Of a stretch of 64,000 nucleotides of DNA, positions 39,951 to 50,194 are shown one piece after another. The stretch spans positions 62,001 to 126,000 of the forward strand of contig NZ_JAATEM010000007.1 of assembly GCF_012034205.1 (NCBI RefSeq), in the 5' to 3' direction. The notes under the pieces are model-generated. The model searched no databases. It was not told the DNA's origin and saw only the letters and a program-made list of their open reading frames with translations. The position numbers and the translations under genes are program-made. The DNA comes from Streptomyces composti. Lineage in GTDB: Bacteria; Actinomycetota; Actinomycetes; Streptomycetales; Streptomycetaceae. Numbering within the stretch: position 1 is the first letter of the stretch; each line of letters opens with the position of its first letter.

Positions 39951-40088
39951 TCGCACCGGGCCCGCCCGGGGCGGCACCGCCCGGTGGTACGGGACGGTGG
40001 CGGGGCCGAGTGTGCCCCGCCTCTGGATGCGGCCGGCCCGTCTCGGGCACCCTTGCCCAGGGCAACCGCGTCGAGGGGAAGGAATCGG

Positions 40089-40913
40089 ATGCGCCTGGGG
40101 ATGCGGAGGGGGGCCGCCCTGGGCGTGGCGGCGGTCCTGGTCGCCACGCTGCTGTCCGGCTGTGACGGCAGCGAGGAGAGCGCGGACGACAAGGAGGCGC
40201 GGACGGAGAGGGCCCTGAGGCAGATCCTCGAGGAGTACCGGCCGCGCTACGAGGAACGGCGCGCCGCGCTCGCGGCCGCCGCGTCGCACCTGCCCGAGGG
40301 CACCCCCGGCGAGGGACGGTGCGACAGGCCGGTGAACCCGAGGCCGCTGTTCCTCCCCTACAAGTCCACCGACGTCGTCACGTCCGGCAAGCCCGGCGGC
40401 CGGTACGGCAACGTGGACGCGGCCCCGAGCGGTGAGGCGGGCACTCCGGAGCGCATCGCCGACCGCCCCGGCCCGGGGCTGGGCAGGTTCGCCCTGGCGC
40501 CCGGCCGGCTCATCCGCGGCCTGTGGATCACCGGGGCGCAGGGACCGCTGGGCACCGACCGCTTCAAGGCCGGCGCCGACTACGCCCGCCAGCCGTACAA
40601 GGACGCCGAGAAGGATCCCGCCAGGCGGCTCAGGGCGGTTCTCGACATCGGGCTGCACATGCGCTACGTCCTCCTCTACCGCGTGACGGCCTACCAGGAC
40701 CCCGCGGCACCGTCCGGGTACGAGAAGGCGATGGCGAGGGCGGACGTGTTCCTCGCCGACCTGGAGAAGGGGGACATCCCCTGCCGCCTCGTCGCGACCG
40801 GGCGCCCCTCGTACGTGAAGGGCCACTGGTATTCGACCGCCTGGTACGCCGACATGCAGAGTTCCTTCGCGAACGACATCCAGGACCAGCTGAAGGAGCT
40901 GACCCGTGACTGA
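40089..40913 (+). CDS. lipoprotein of unknown function
   Basis: A 274-residue protein with a clear lipoprotein signal (MRRGAALGVAAVLVATLLSGC, lipobox LSGC), a short acidic segment, a basic/acidic helix (ALRQILEEYRPRYEERRAALAAAASHL), then a globular region (APGRLIRGLWITGAQGPLGTD, LDIGLHMRYVLLYRVTAYQDPAA, SYVKGHWYSTAWYADMQ). It contains one extra cysteine pair (GRCDRP and IPCRLV) that could form a disulfide outside the cell. The ATG at 40089 has GGGGAAGGAA upstream. It is not recognised as a member of a named family. Confidence 0.8.
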   Translation: MRLGMRRGAALGVAAVLVATLLSGCDGSEESADDKEARTERALRQILEEYRPRYEERRAALAAAASHLPEGTPGEGRCDRPVNPRPLFLPYKSTDVVTSGKPGGRYGNVDAAPSGEAGTPERIADRPGPGLGRFALAPGRLIRGLWITGAQGPLGTDRFKAGADYARQPYKDAEKDPARRLRAVLDIGLHMRYVLLYRVTAYQDPAAPSGYEKAMARADVFLADLEKGDIPCRLVATGRPSYVKGHWYSTAWYADMQSSFANDIQDQLKELTRD

Positions 40914-40997
40914 AGCCGGCACGGGGCGGTTCCGGCTGCGGCCCTCCGCCGCCCGCCCGCGGTCAAACGCCCCCAGGCCCCGATATACGGTCGGAAG

Positions 40998-42293
40998 GTG
41001 ACCGACCAGCAGCCGACCGATCAGCACGACACGCCGCAGCCGCCGCCCGCGCCCGAGCTCTTCACCTGGGAGTTCGCCACCGATCCGTACCCGGCCTACG
41101 CCTGGCTGCGCGAGCACGCCCCCGTGCACAGGACCCGCCTGCCCAGCGGGGTCGAGGCCTGGCTGGTCACCCGCTACGCCGACGCCAAGCAGACCCTCGC
41201 CGACAACCGGCTCTCCAAGAACCCGGCGCATCACGACGAGCCGGAGCACGCCAAGGGCAAGACGGGCATCCCGGGCGAGCGCAAGGCGGAGCTGATGACG
41301 CATCTGCTGAACATCGACCCGCCGGACCACACCCGGCTGCGCCGGCTGGTCAGCAAGGCGTTCACGCCGCGCCGGGTCGCCGAGTTCGCGCCCAGGGTGC
41401 AGGAGCTGACCGACAGCCTGATCGACCGGTTCGCCGCACGGGGGTCGGCCGACCTCATCCACGAGTTCGCCTTCCCGCTGCCCATCTACGCCATCTGCGA
41501 CATGCTCGGCGTGCCCCGCGAGGACCAGGACGACTTCCGGGACTGGGCGGGCATGATGATCCGTCACCAGGGCGGCCCGCGCGGCGGAGTGGCCCGCTCG
41601 GTGAAGAAGATGCGCGGCTATCTCGCCGACCTCATCCACCGCAAGCGCGCGGCCCTGCCCGCGCAGCCGGCACCGGGTGAGGACCTCATCTCCGGTCTCA
41701 TCCGGGCCTCCGACCACGGCGAGCACCTCACCGAGAACGAGGCCGCCGCGATGGCGTTCATCCTGCTGTTCGCCGGTTTCGAGACCACCGTCAACCTCAT
41801 CGGCAACGGCACCTACGCCCTGCTCACCCACCCCGGTCAGCGGGCCCGGCTGCAGCGGTCCCTGGAAGCGGGGGAGCGTGAGCTGCTGATCACCGGGGTG
41901 GAGGAACTGCTGCGCTACGACGGCCCGGTGGAGATCGCCACCTGGCGGTTCGCCACCGAGCCGGTGGTCATCGGCGGACAGCGCATCGAGGCCGGGGACC
42001 CCGTGCTGGTCGTGCTCGCCGCGGCGGACCGTGACCCGGAGCGGTTCGCCGCCCCGGACGTGCTCGACCTCGCCCGGCGCGACAACCAGCACCTGGGCTA
42101 CGGACACGGCATCCACTACTGCCTGGGCGCGCCGCTGGCCCGGCTCGAGGGGCAGACCGCGATCGGCACCCTGCTGACCCGGCTGCCGGATCTGCGCCTT
42201 GCGGTCGAACCGGACGAACTGCGCTGGCGCGGCGGGCTCATCATGCGCGGACTGCGCACCCTGCCCGTGGAATTCACGCCTTTGCGGAGCTGA
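40998..42293 (+). CDS. cytochrome P450
   Basis: A 431-residue class I bacterial P450 (CYP107/CYP105-like pattern). The I-helix oxygen-activation motif is FAGFETTVN (about residue 260). The K-helix ExxR is EELLR (Glu 303 to Arg 306). The heme loop is LGYGHGIHYCLGAPLARLEGQ with the heme thiolate Cys at residue 375, preceded by His-Gly-Ile-His in place of the common Phe-Gly-x-Gly. N-terminal DPYPAYAWLREHAPVHR is also typical. No ferredoxin gene is adjacent, so electrons must come from elsewhere. The GTG at 40998 follows GGAAG. The substrate is unknown. Confidence 0.95.
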   Translation: MTDQQPTDQHDTPQPPPAPELFTWEFATDPYPAYAWLREHAPVHRTRLPSGVEAWLVTRYADAKQTLADNRLSKNPAHHDEPEHAKGKTGIPGERKAELMTHLLNIDPPDHTRLRRLVSKAFTPRRVAEFAPRVQELTDSLIDRFAARGSADLIHEFAFPLPIYAICDMLGVPREDQDDFRDWAGMMIRHQGGPRGGVARSVKKMRGYLADLIHRKRAALPAQPAPGEDLISGLIRASDHGEHLTENEAAAMAFILLFAGFETTVNLIGNGTYALLTHPGQRARLQRSLEAGERELLITGVEELLRYDGPVEIATWRFATEPVVIGGQRIEAGDPVLVVLAAADRDPERFAAPDVLDLARRDNQHLGYGHGIHYCLGAPLARLEGQTAIGTLLTRLPDLRLAVEPDELRWRGGLIMRGLRTLPVEFTPLRS

Positions 42294-42515
42294 CGTCCGG
42301 AAACGGACCGCGCTGCGGGGGCCCTGAAGGCCGGCGCTGCGGGCACCTCTTCCGGCCGGCGCAAACGTGACACACATTCAACTATGTGATCTTCACGTGA
42401 TCTGCGCGGCATGAACTTGTGACTGCTGATCGTCTGCCGATACGTTCACCTGTCAACGCGACGTCCAATTCCGGTTCGCCGCGCCGGCCACTGCTGTCGT
42501 CTGAAAGGTTTCCGC

Positions 42516-43520
42516 ATGCTCTCCGGGAACGGTCGCCACCGTCGCCCCCGCCAGGCTCCGGCTCTCCTTGTCGCGGCCGGAGTGACCGGATCCGCCATCG
42601 CCATTCCGCTTCTGGGAGCGAGCGGCGCCAGCGCGGCCGACGGGGAGACCTGGGACCGGGTCGCGGAGTGCGAGTCGGGCGGCTCCTGGAGCCAGAACAC
42701 GGGCAACGGCTACTACGGCGGCCTCCAGCTGACCCAGGACGACTGGGAGAACTACGGCGGTCTCGAGTACGCGCCCAGCGCCGACCAGGCCAGCCGGAAC
42801 CAGCAGATCGAGGTCGCGGAGCGCATACTCGCCGACCGGGGTGTCGGCGCCTGGCGTGCCTGCGGGCTGCTCTCGGGTCTCGAGCAGGGCTCCGGGGCCG
42901 AGGAGACCGGCGCGGGCACGGGCTCGCCGTCGCCGTCCTCCACGGACGCGCCGGAAAGCTCCGGATCCTCCGAAACCTCCGATGAGTCCGGAACGTCGCG
43001 ATCCGCCGATCCGTCGGCCTCCTCGTCTCCGTCCCCCTCCGTCGCGGAGGGCGGGGAGTACGGCAGCGGCTCGGGAGGCTCCTCGGACCCGGCCGATGCG
43101 AGCGAGTCACCCGAGTCCGGCACGTCCGCCGACGCCGACCCTGAGCCCTCGGCCTCCGAAACGGCCGGAAACGGTGACGAGTCGGACAAGTCCGGCCAGG
43201 GTACGGGCTCTTCCGCGCTGACCGACACCGGCGGCTCCTCCGGGACCGGCCGGCATCGTGGCCCCAGCGCCGAGGAGAAGGAGGAGGGCCTCGCCTCCGG
43301 GCCGTCCGGCCGGCATGCCGCACGCCCCTCGGACGACGCCTCCGGCGGCTCCTACACCGTCCGCCGCGGGGACAGCCTGTGGTCCATCGCCGACTCCCTC
43401 GAGGTGGACGGCGGTTGGCGTGCGCTGTACGAGCGGAACCAGCGGGTCGTCGGTGACGACCCGGACCTCATCCTGCCCGGTCAGACGCTTGAGGTCGCAG
43501 AAGGCGCGAGAGGGGAGTGA
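42516..43520 (+). CDS. Rpf-like transglycosylase with Ser/Asp-rich linker and LysM
   Basis: A 334-residue secreted muralytic protein. The signal peptide (APALLVAAGVTGSAIAIPLLGASGASAA) is followed by the Rpf lysozyme-like domain at about 42-115 ([30 protein letters not shown], with the catalytic Glu in AECESGG). Next is an extended Ser/Glu/Asp/Gly linker of about 150 residues, then a C-terminal LysM peptidoglycan-binding domain (GSYTVRRGDSLWSIADSLEVDGGW, DLILPGQTLEV). It probably cleaves peptidoglycan during germination or growth resumption. The ATG at 42516 has GAAAGG upstream. It is paralogous to rpfA immediately downstream but lacks the riboswitch. Confidence 0.94.
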   Translation: MLSGNGRHRRPRQAPALLVAAGVTGSAIAIPLLGASGASAADGETWDRVAECESGGSWSQNTGNGYYGGLQLTQDDWENYGGLEYAPSADQASRNQQIEVAERILADRGVGAWRACGLLSGLEQGSGAEETGAGTGSPSPSSTDAPESSGSSETSDESGTSRSADPSASSSPSPSVAEGGEYGSGSGGSSDPADASESPESGTSADADPEPSASETAGNGDESDKSGQGTGSSALTDTGGSSGTGRHRGPSAEEKEEGLASGPSGRHAARPSDDASGGSYTVRRGDSLWSIADSLEVDGGWRALYERNQRVVGDDPDLILPGQTLEVAEGARGE

Positions 43521-43622
43521 GGGGCGAAAAGCCGTGGACCGGACGGCAGTTGGCGTCATGATTCGAGCTGAATGTCCGATATAAACGCGGTGAGAGATAG
43601 GTCTCAGAAGCCCTGATCGTCT

Positions 43623-43652
43623 TTGAAAATCGGTCGAACCGGTGTCTACGGT
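43623..43652 (+). promoter_or_regulatory. putative promoter of rpfA
   Basis: TTGAAA at 43623-43628, an 18-base spacer and TACGGT at 43647-43652. The resulting transcript would begin just before the ydaO riboswitch. Confidence 0.4.
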
Positions 43653-43674
43653 CGTGACCGCTCGCCATCGCGGG

Positions 43675-44573
<899 letters not shown>

Positions 44574-44591
44574 GCAGCGGCCCCGCTGTCC

Positions 44592-44633
44592 GCCCGCTCC
44601 GGTGCGTGTTCCCCCGTACGCACCGGGGCGGGC
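44592..44633 (+). terminator. terminator after rpfA
   Basis: A 16-bp stem with one G-T pair (44592-44607 with 44618-44633), 10-base loop, followed by TTCTG. Confidence 0.75.
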
Positions 44634-44672
44634 TTCTGCATGGAACCGCGGCCGTGGAGGCTTCCGGGGGGA

Positions 44673-44762
44673 CCGTGGGATCCGTGGGATCCGAGGAACC
44701 CGTGGAACCCATGGAACCCATGGAACCCGTGGAACCCGTGGAACCTGTGGAATCCACGGAAG
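44673..44762. repeat. ten tandem 9-bp repeats between rpfA and eno
   Basis: Ten consecutive 9-base units with consensus CCGTGGAAC run without a gap: CCGTGGGAT twice, CCGAGGAAC, CCGTGGAAC, CCATGGAAC twice, CCGTGGAAC twice, CTGTGGAAT, CCACGGAAG. The tract is 160 bases before the eno start. Because the unit is a multiple of three it is open in several frames on both strands, but no gene signal supports coding. Confidence 0.95.
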
Positions 44763-44859
44763 CGGACGGAAACCTGTTTGTTCCGCACGGAAACAATCTA
44801 TGCTCGGTTCCGTCCCACGGGATGGGCGACCGGATGGCCGATCGCCCGGAGCCGGTTAG

Positions 44860-46203
<1,344 letters not shown>

Positions 46204-46210
46204 CGCCACA

Positions 46211-46228
46211 CGGGGCCTTTCGGCCCCG
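46211..46228 (+). terminator. terminator after eno
   Basis: CGGGGCC-TTTC-GGCCCCG, a 7-bp stem with a tetraloop, eight bases after the eno stop. Confidence 0.65.
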
Positions 46229-46316
46229 CGCGAGGGCAGCGTCGTACGTACGTCCCCGTACCCGGTCCCGTACCGTGTGCGGGGACGTACGCGCGTGGAC
46301 GGGAGGCGCCAGGCAG

Positions 46317-46793
46317 ATGGCCGTGAAGGACCGGGACCGTTTCTCCACCGCGACCAGGATCCGGCTGATCGGTGAGCAGACCGCGGCCCGGGTCTACCGC
46401 TCCCAGACCCGGCGCCAGGCCCGCCGCTCCCGGCTGACCGGCCGGGCCGCGCTGCTCGCCCTGGTGGTCTGCTCGCTGATCGTGGCCCTCGCCTACCCCA
46501 TGCGCCAGTACGTCTCCCAGCGCGCCGAGATCGCCGACCTGCGGCAGCAGCAGAAGGAGGCGCGCGAGCGCGTCGAACGGCTGCGCGACCTCAAGGCGCG
46601 CTGGCAGGACGACGCCTTCGCCGAGCAGGAGATCCGCCGCAGGCTGCACTACGTCATGCCGGGCGAGACCGGCTACATCGTGATCGACCCGGGCGCGGCC
46701 AGGAAGTCCCGCACCGACCGCCGGACGGCCGACCGCCCCTGGTACGCGAACCTCTGGGACGGCATCGACAAGGCCGACGCCGCCGCCCAGTGA
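46317..46793 (+). CDS. divIC: septum formation initiator, DivIC/FtsB family
   Basis: A 158-residue bitopic cell-division protein of the DivIC/FtsB family. It has a basic cytoplasmic N-terminus (about 1-42, rich in Arg), one membrane helix (AALLALVVCSLIVALAYPM, about 43-62), an extracytoplasmic coiled coil (SQRAEIADLRQQQKEARERVERLRDLKARW) and a conserved tail (DDAFAEQEIRRRLHYVMPGETGYIVID). In Streptomyces it acts with FtsL in the sporulation septum. The ATG at 46317 has GGGAGG about ten bases upstream. It forms an operon with the DUF501 and ppx genes that follow, as in other actinobacteria. Confidence 0.95.
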   Translation: MAVKDRDRFSTATRIRLIGEQTAARVYRSQTRRQARRSRLTGRAALLALVVCSLIVALAYPMRQYVSQRAEIADLRQQQKEARERVERLRDLKARWQDDAFAEQEIRRRLHYVMPGETGYIVIDPGAARKSRTDRRTADRPWYANLWDGIDKADAAAQ

Positions 46794-46811
46794 ACGTATA
46801 GAAAGACAGGT

Positions 46812-47345
46812 ATGGAGAACCCCCCGCCCACGACCCCGCGCACCGAGCCCACCGACGCGGACGTCGAGGCCTTCAAGCAGCAGCTCGGCCGGCCCCCGCG
46901 CGGACTGCGCGCCATCGCGCACCGCTGCCCCTGCGGACAGCCGGACGTCGTGGAGACCGCCCCGCGGCTGCCCGACGGCACGCCCTTCCCGACGCTGTAC
47001 TACCTGACGTGCCCGCGGGCGAACTCCGCGATCGGCACCCTCGAGGCGAACGGCGTGATGAAGGAGATGACCGAGCGGCTGGCCGCCGACCCCGAGCTCG
47101 CCGCCGCCTACCGGGCCGCGCACGAGGACTACATCCGGCGGCGCGACGAGATCGAGGAGCTGAAGAACTTCCCCAGCGCCGGCGGCATGCCGGACCGGGT
47201 GAAGTGCCTGCACGTCCTGGTCGCCCACTCGCTGGCCGCGGGCCCCGGCGTCAACCCGCTCGGTGACGAGGCGCTGGCGATGCTGCCCGAGTGGTGGCGC
47301 AAGGGCCCCTGTGTGACGCCCACGACGGGGGAGGAGGCCAAGTGA
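46812..47345 (+). CDS. DUF501 family protein
   Basis: A 177-residue cytosolic protein matching DUF501, a conserved actinobacterial family of unknown function: VEAFKQQLGRPPRGLRAIAHRCPCGQPDVVETAPRLPDGTPFPTLYYLTCPRANSAIG, where the CPCG and TCPR cysteines may bind metal, then FPSAGGMPDRVKCLHVLVAHSLAAGPGVNPLGDEAL. It starts 18 bases after divIC and its stop overlaps the ppx start (GTGA), so divIC-DUF501-ppx are co-translated. A role tied to cell division or polyphosphate is only suggested by this order. Confidence 0.93.
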   Translation: MENPPPTTPRTEPTDADVEAFKQQLGRPPRGLRAIAHRCPCGQPDVVETAPRLPDGTPFPTLYYLTCPRANSAIGTLEANGVMKEMTERLAADPELAAAYRAAHEDYIRRRDEIEELKNFPSAGGMPDRVKCLHVLVAHSLAAGPGVNPLGDEALAMLPEWWRKGPCVTPTTGEEAK

Positions 47346-48286
47346 CCCGGGTCGCCGCCGTCGACTGCGGTACGAACTCCATCCGGCTGCTGGTGGCCGA
47401 CGCGGACCCCGCCACCGGTGAACTGACCGACCTGGACCGTCGCATGACGATCGTGCGGCTCGGCCAGGGCGTCGACCGCACCGGCCGGCTCGCCCCCGAG
47501 GCCCTGGAGCGCACTTTCGCCGCCTGCCGCGAGTACGCGGAGATCATCAAGAAGCACGGGGCGTCCGAGCACCTGCGCTTCGTCGCCACCTCCGCCTCCC
47601 GCGACGCCGAGAACCGCGAGGACTTCGTGCGCGGCGTGGTGGACATCCTCGGCGTGGAGCCCGAGGTCATCTCCGGCGACCAGGAGGCCGAGTTCTCCTT
47701 CACCGGCGCCACCAAGGAGCTGGCGGGCCACGACCACCTGCCCAAGCCGTTCCTGGTGGTCGACATCGGCGGCGGCTCGACCGAGTTCGTGATCGGCGAC
47801 GATCATGTGCACGCCGCCCGCTCCGTCGACGTCGGCTGCGTGCGGATGACCGAGCGGCACCTGGTGCACGAGGGGAAGGTCGCCGACCCGCCCACCGAGC
47901 GGCAGATCGCCGCCATGCGGGCCGACATCGAGGCCGCCCTCGACCTGGCGGAGCAGTCCGTCCCGCTGCGCGAGGCGCGCACCCTGGTGGGCCTGGCCGG
48001 GTCCGTCACCACCGTCTCCGCCATCGCCCAGGACCTGCCCGAGTACGACTCGGCGGCCATCCACCACTCACGCGTCTCCCGGGCCCGCGTCCGCGAGATC
48101 ACCGAGCGCCTGCTCCGCTCCACCCACGCCGAGCGCGCCAGGATCCCCGCCCTGCATCCGGGCCGCGTGGACGTCATCGGTGCCGGTGCCCTCGTCCTGC
48201 TGTCGATCATGGAACGGACGGGCGCGGAGGAGGTCGTGGTGTCGGAGCACGACATCCTCGACGGGATCGCGTGGGCGGTGGCGTAG
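47342..48286 (+). CDS. ppx: Ppx/GppA family exopolyphosphatase
   Basis: A 314-residue phosphatase of the ASKHA fold that degrades inorganic polyphosphate or pppGpp. Motifs: RVAAVDCGTNSIRLLVAD (phosphate-1 loop), LRFVATSASRDAENREDFVRGV, EVISGDQEAEFSFTGA, VVDIGGGSTEFVIG (phosphate-2), SVDVGCVRMTER and VGLAGSVTTVSAIAQDL. The protein is shorter than E. coli Ppx and lacks the C-terminal HD domain, as usual in actinobacteria. The GTG at 47342 overlaps the DUF501 stop and replaces a longer frame from 47291. Confidence 0.94.
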   Translation: MTRVAAVDCGTNSIRLLVADADPATGELTDLDRRMTIVRLGQGVDRTGRLAPEALERTFAACREYAEIIKKHGASEHLRFVATSASRDAENREDFVRGVVDILGVEPEVISGDQEAEFSFTGATKELAGHDHLPKPFLVVDIGGGSTEFVIGDDHVHAARSVDVGCVRMTERHLVHEGKVADPPTERQIAAMRADIEAALDLAEQSVPLREARTLVGLAGSVTTVSAIAQDLPEYDSAAIHHSRVSRARVREITERLLRSTHAERARIPALHPGRVDVIGAGALVLLSIMERTGAEEVVVSEHDILDGIAWAVA

Positions 48287-48349
48287 CTCTCTTTTGTTAC
48301 TCGCTGGTAGCCATCGGTTGAGCAGTGCGGATAGCGTATGAGCGCCCTT

Positions 48350-48372
48350 GAGGGGCCCTTCGCGGGCCCCTC
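48350..48372 (+). terminator. terminator after ppx
   Basis: GAGGGGCCC-TTCGC-GGGCCCCTC, a 9-bp perfect stem with a 5-base loop followed by TGTGG. Confidence 0.7.
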
Positions 48373-48394
48373 TGTGGCGTCTCGCCGACGAAGT

Positions 48395-48412
48395 TCGTGA
48401 AGTTCTTCACAA
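48395..48412. promoter_or_regulatory. Rex-type redox operator upstream of ndh
   Basis: TCGTGAAGTTCTTCACAA matches the Streptomyces Rex consensus TTGTGAA-N4-TTCACAA at 13 of 14 positions, with an exact GTGAA/TTCAC core. It lies about 310 bases before the ndh start, in the 434-base gap after ppx. Rex senses NADH/NAD and represses respiratory genes, which suits ndh. Confidence 0.7.
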
Positions 48413-48720
48413 GGATTTTGGTCGTACGGGTCCCTCGAATGGGGCCCATTGGCCCTTCCGGGGGGTTCCGGGCCCGTTGAACATGGTCGGCAGGGGCCTG
48501 CGGATCGCGTGGCGAAGGGGGTGTGCCCGGAGGGCTCACACCCGGCCGTGAGGTCCAGAGAGGCAGCTCACGCGGCATTGACAACGTGCGGCGAGCGTCA
48601 CGGTTCCCGTACTTGGACATGATCTAAGTCACGCGGGGCGGGGAGTGTAACACAGGTGCTCTCCGAGCTTGTGAAGGGGCGCACGAACCACCCCCCTCGG
48701 GCGGGTGGATACTCGATGGC

Positions 48721-50112
48721 ATGAGCACCACGGAGCGTCCCAGGATCCTCGTAGTAGGCGGTGGGTACGTAGGCCTGTACGCAGCTCGGCGCATCCTGAA
48801 GAAGATGCGTTACGGCGAGGCGACCGTCACCGTCGTCGACCCGCGGTCGTACATGACCTACCAGCCCTTCCTCCCCGAAGCCGCCGCCGGCAGCATCTCC
48901 CCTCGCCACGTCGTCGTCCCGCTGCGGCGCGTGCTGCCCAAGGCGGAGGTCCTCACCGGTCGGGTCACCACCATCGACCAGGACCGCAAGGTCGCCACGA
49001 TCGCCCCGCTGGTCGGCGAGGCGTACGAGCTTCCCTTCGACTACCTGGTGATCGCGCTCGGCGCGGTCTCCCGCACCTTCCCGATCCCCGGCCTCGCCGA
49101 GCAGGGCATCGGCATGAAGGGCATCGAGGAGGCCATCGGCCTGCGCAACCACGTCCTCGAGCAGCTCGACAAGGCCGACTCCACCAACGACGAGGAGATC
49201 CGCCGCAAGGCCCTCACCTTCGTCTTCGTGGGCGGCGGCTTCGCCGGTGCGGAGACCATCGGTGAGGTCGAGGACATGGCGCGGGACGCGGCCAAGTACT
49301 ACCGCAACGTCTCCCGCGAGGACATGCGCTTCATCCTGGTCGACGCCGCCGACAAGATCCTCCCCGAGGTGGGTCCGAAGCTCGGCAAGTACGGCAAGGA
49401 GCACCTGGAGAGCCGTGGTGTCGAGGTCTACCTCAACACCTCCATGGAGTCCTGCGTCGACGGCCACGTGGTGCTGAAGAACGGCCTCGAGGTGGACTCC
49501 AACACCATCGTGTGGACGGCCGGCGTCAAGCCGAACCCGGCGCTCGCCCGCTTCGGGCTGCCGCTGGGTCCGCGCGGCCACGTCGACTGCGAGCCGACGC
49601 TCCAGGTCAAGGGCACCGACTACATCTGGGCCGCGGGCGACAACGCCCAGGTGCCGGACCTCGTGGGCCGCAAGGCCGGCAACGAGAACGCCTGGTGCCC
49701 GCCGAACGCCCAGCACGCCCTGCGCCAGGCCAAGGTCCTCGGCGACAACGTGGTGTCCGGCATGCGGGGCTTCCCGCAGAAGGAGTACAGCCACGCCAAC
49801 AAGGGCGCCGTGGCGGGCCTCGGCCTGCACAAGGGCGTGGCGATGATCGTCTTCGGCAAGATGAAGATCAAGCTGAAGGGCCGGCTCGCCTGGTACATGC
49901 ACCGCGCCTACCACGGCATGGCGATGCCGACCTGGAACCGCAAGATCCGGGTCTTCGCCGACTGGACGCTGCAGATGTTCCTCAAGCGCGAGGTCGTCTC
50001 GCTGGGCGCCATCGAGTCCCCCCGCGAGGAGTTCTACGAGGCCGCCAAGCCGGCCCCGGCCCCCGCGGCGGCCGCCCCCCGCAAGACCGAGGAGAAGGCC
50101 AAGGCCTCCTGA
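48721..50112 (+). CDS. ndh: type II NADH dehydrogenase (NDH-2)
   Basis: A 463-residue monotopic flavoprotein that oxidises NADH and reduces menaquinone without proton pumping. It has two dinucleotide folds: FAD site ILVVGGGYVGLYAARR at the N-terminus and NADH site FVFVGGGFAGAETIGEV near 165. Other motifs are DPRSYMTYQPFLPEAAAG, TIVWTAGVKPNP, YIWAAGDNAQVPD (FAD-binding) and NAQHALRQAKVLGDNVV. A hydrophobic/basic C-terminal region (IKLKGRLAWYMHRAYHG) associates with the membrane, and a Pro/Ala/Lys tail follows. The upstream gap holds a Rex-type operator, suggesting control by NADH level. Confidence 0.95.
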   Translation: MSTTERPRILVVGGGYVGLYAARRILKKMRYGEATVTVVDPRSYMTYQPFLPEAAAGSISPRHVVVPLRRVLPKAEVLTGRVTTIDQDRKVATIAPLVGEAYELPFDYLVIALGAVSRTFPIPGLAEQGIGMKGIEEAIGLRNHVLEQLDKADSTNDEEIRRKALTFVFVGGGFAGAETIGEVEDMARDAAKYYRNVSREDMRFILVDAADKILPEVGPKLGKYGKEHLESRGVEVYLNTSMESCVDGHVVLKNGLEVDSNTIVWTAGVKPNPALARFGLPLGPRGHVDCEPTLQVKGTDYIWAAGDNAQVPDLVGRKAGNENAWCPPNAQHALRQAKVLGDNVVSGMRGFPQKEYSHANKGAVAGLGLHKGVAMIVFGKMKIKLKGRLAWYMHRAYHGMAMPTWNRKIRVFADWTLQMFLKREVVSLGAIESPREEFYEAAKPAPAPAAAAPRKTEEKAKAS

Positions 50113-50130
50113 ACCCCGGTCCACCGACCC

Positions 50131-50174
50131 CCGAAGGGGCCACCCGCCATCCGTGGTGCGGGCGGCCCCTTCGG
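50131..50174. terminator. terminator after ndh
   Basis: CCGAAGGGGCC (50131-50141) pairs with GGCCCCTTCGG (50164-50174), and an inner CCCGCC/GGCGGG-type stem strengthens it. It serves ndh and the convergent 50195-50821 gene. Confidence 0.75.
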
Positions 50175-50194
50175 CGTGTGCGGGGGCGGTGAGG

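Noticed and set aside
42294..42515. Possible second ydaO riboswitch before the first Rpf gene
   Set aside because: None of the conserved ydaO blocks is present; only a GTGATC direct repeat (42386 and 42397) was seen.
44638..44800. Coding interpretation of the 9-bp repeats (V-E-P or H-G-F repeats)
   Set aside because: Open in several frames only because the unit is a multiple of three; no ribosome binding site or sensible flanking protein.
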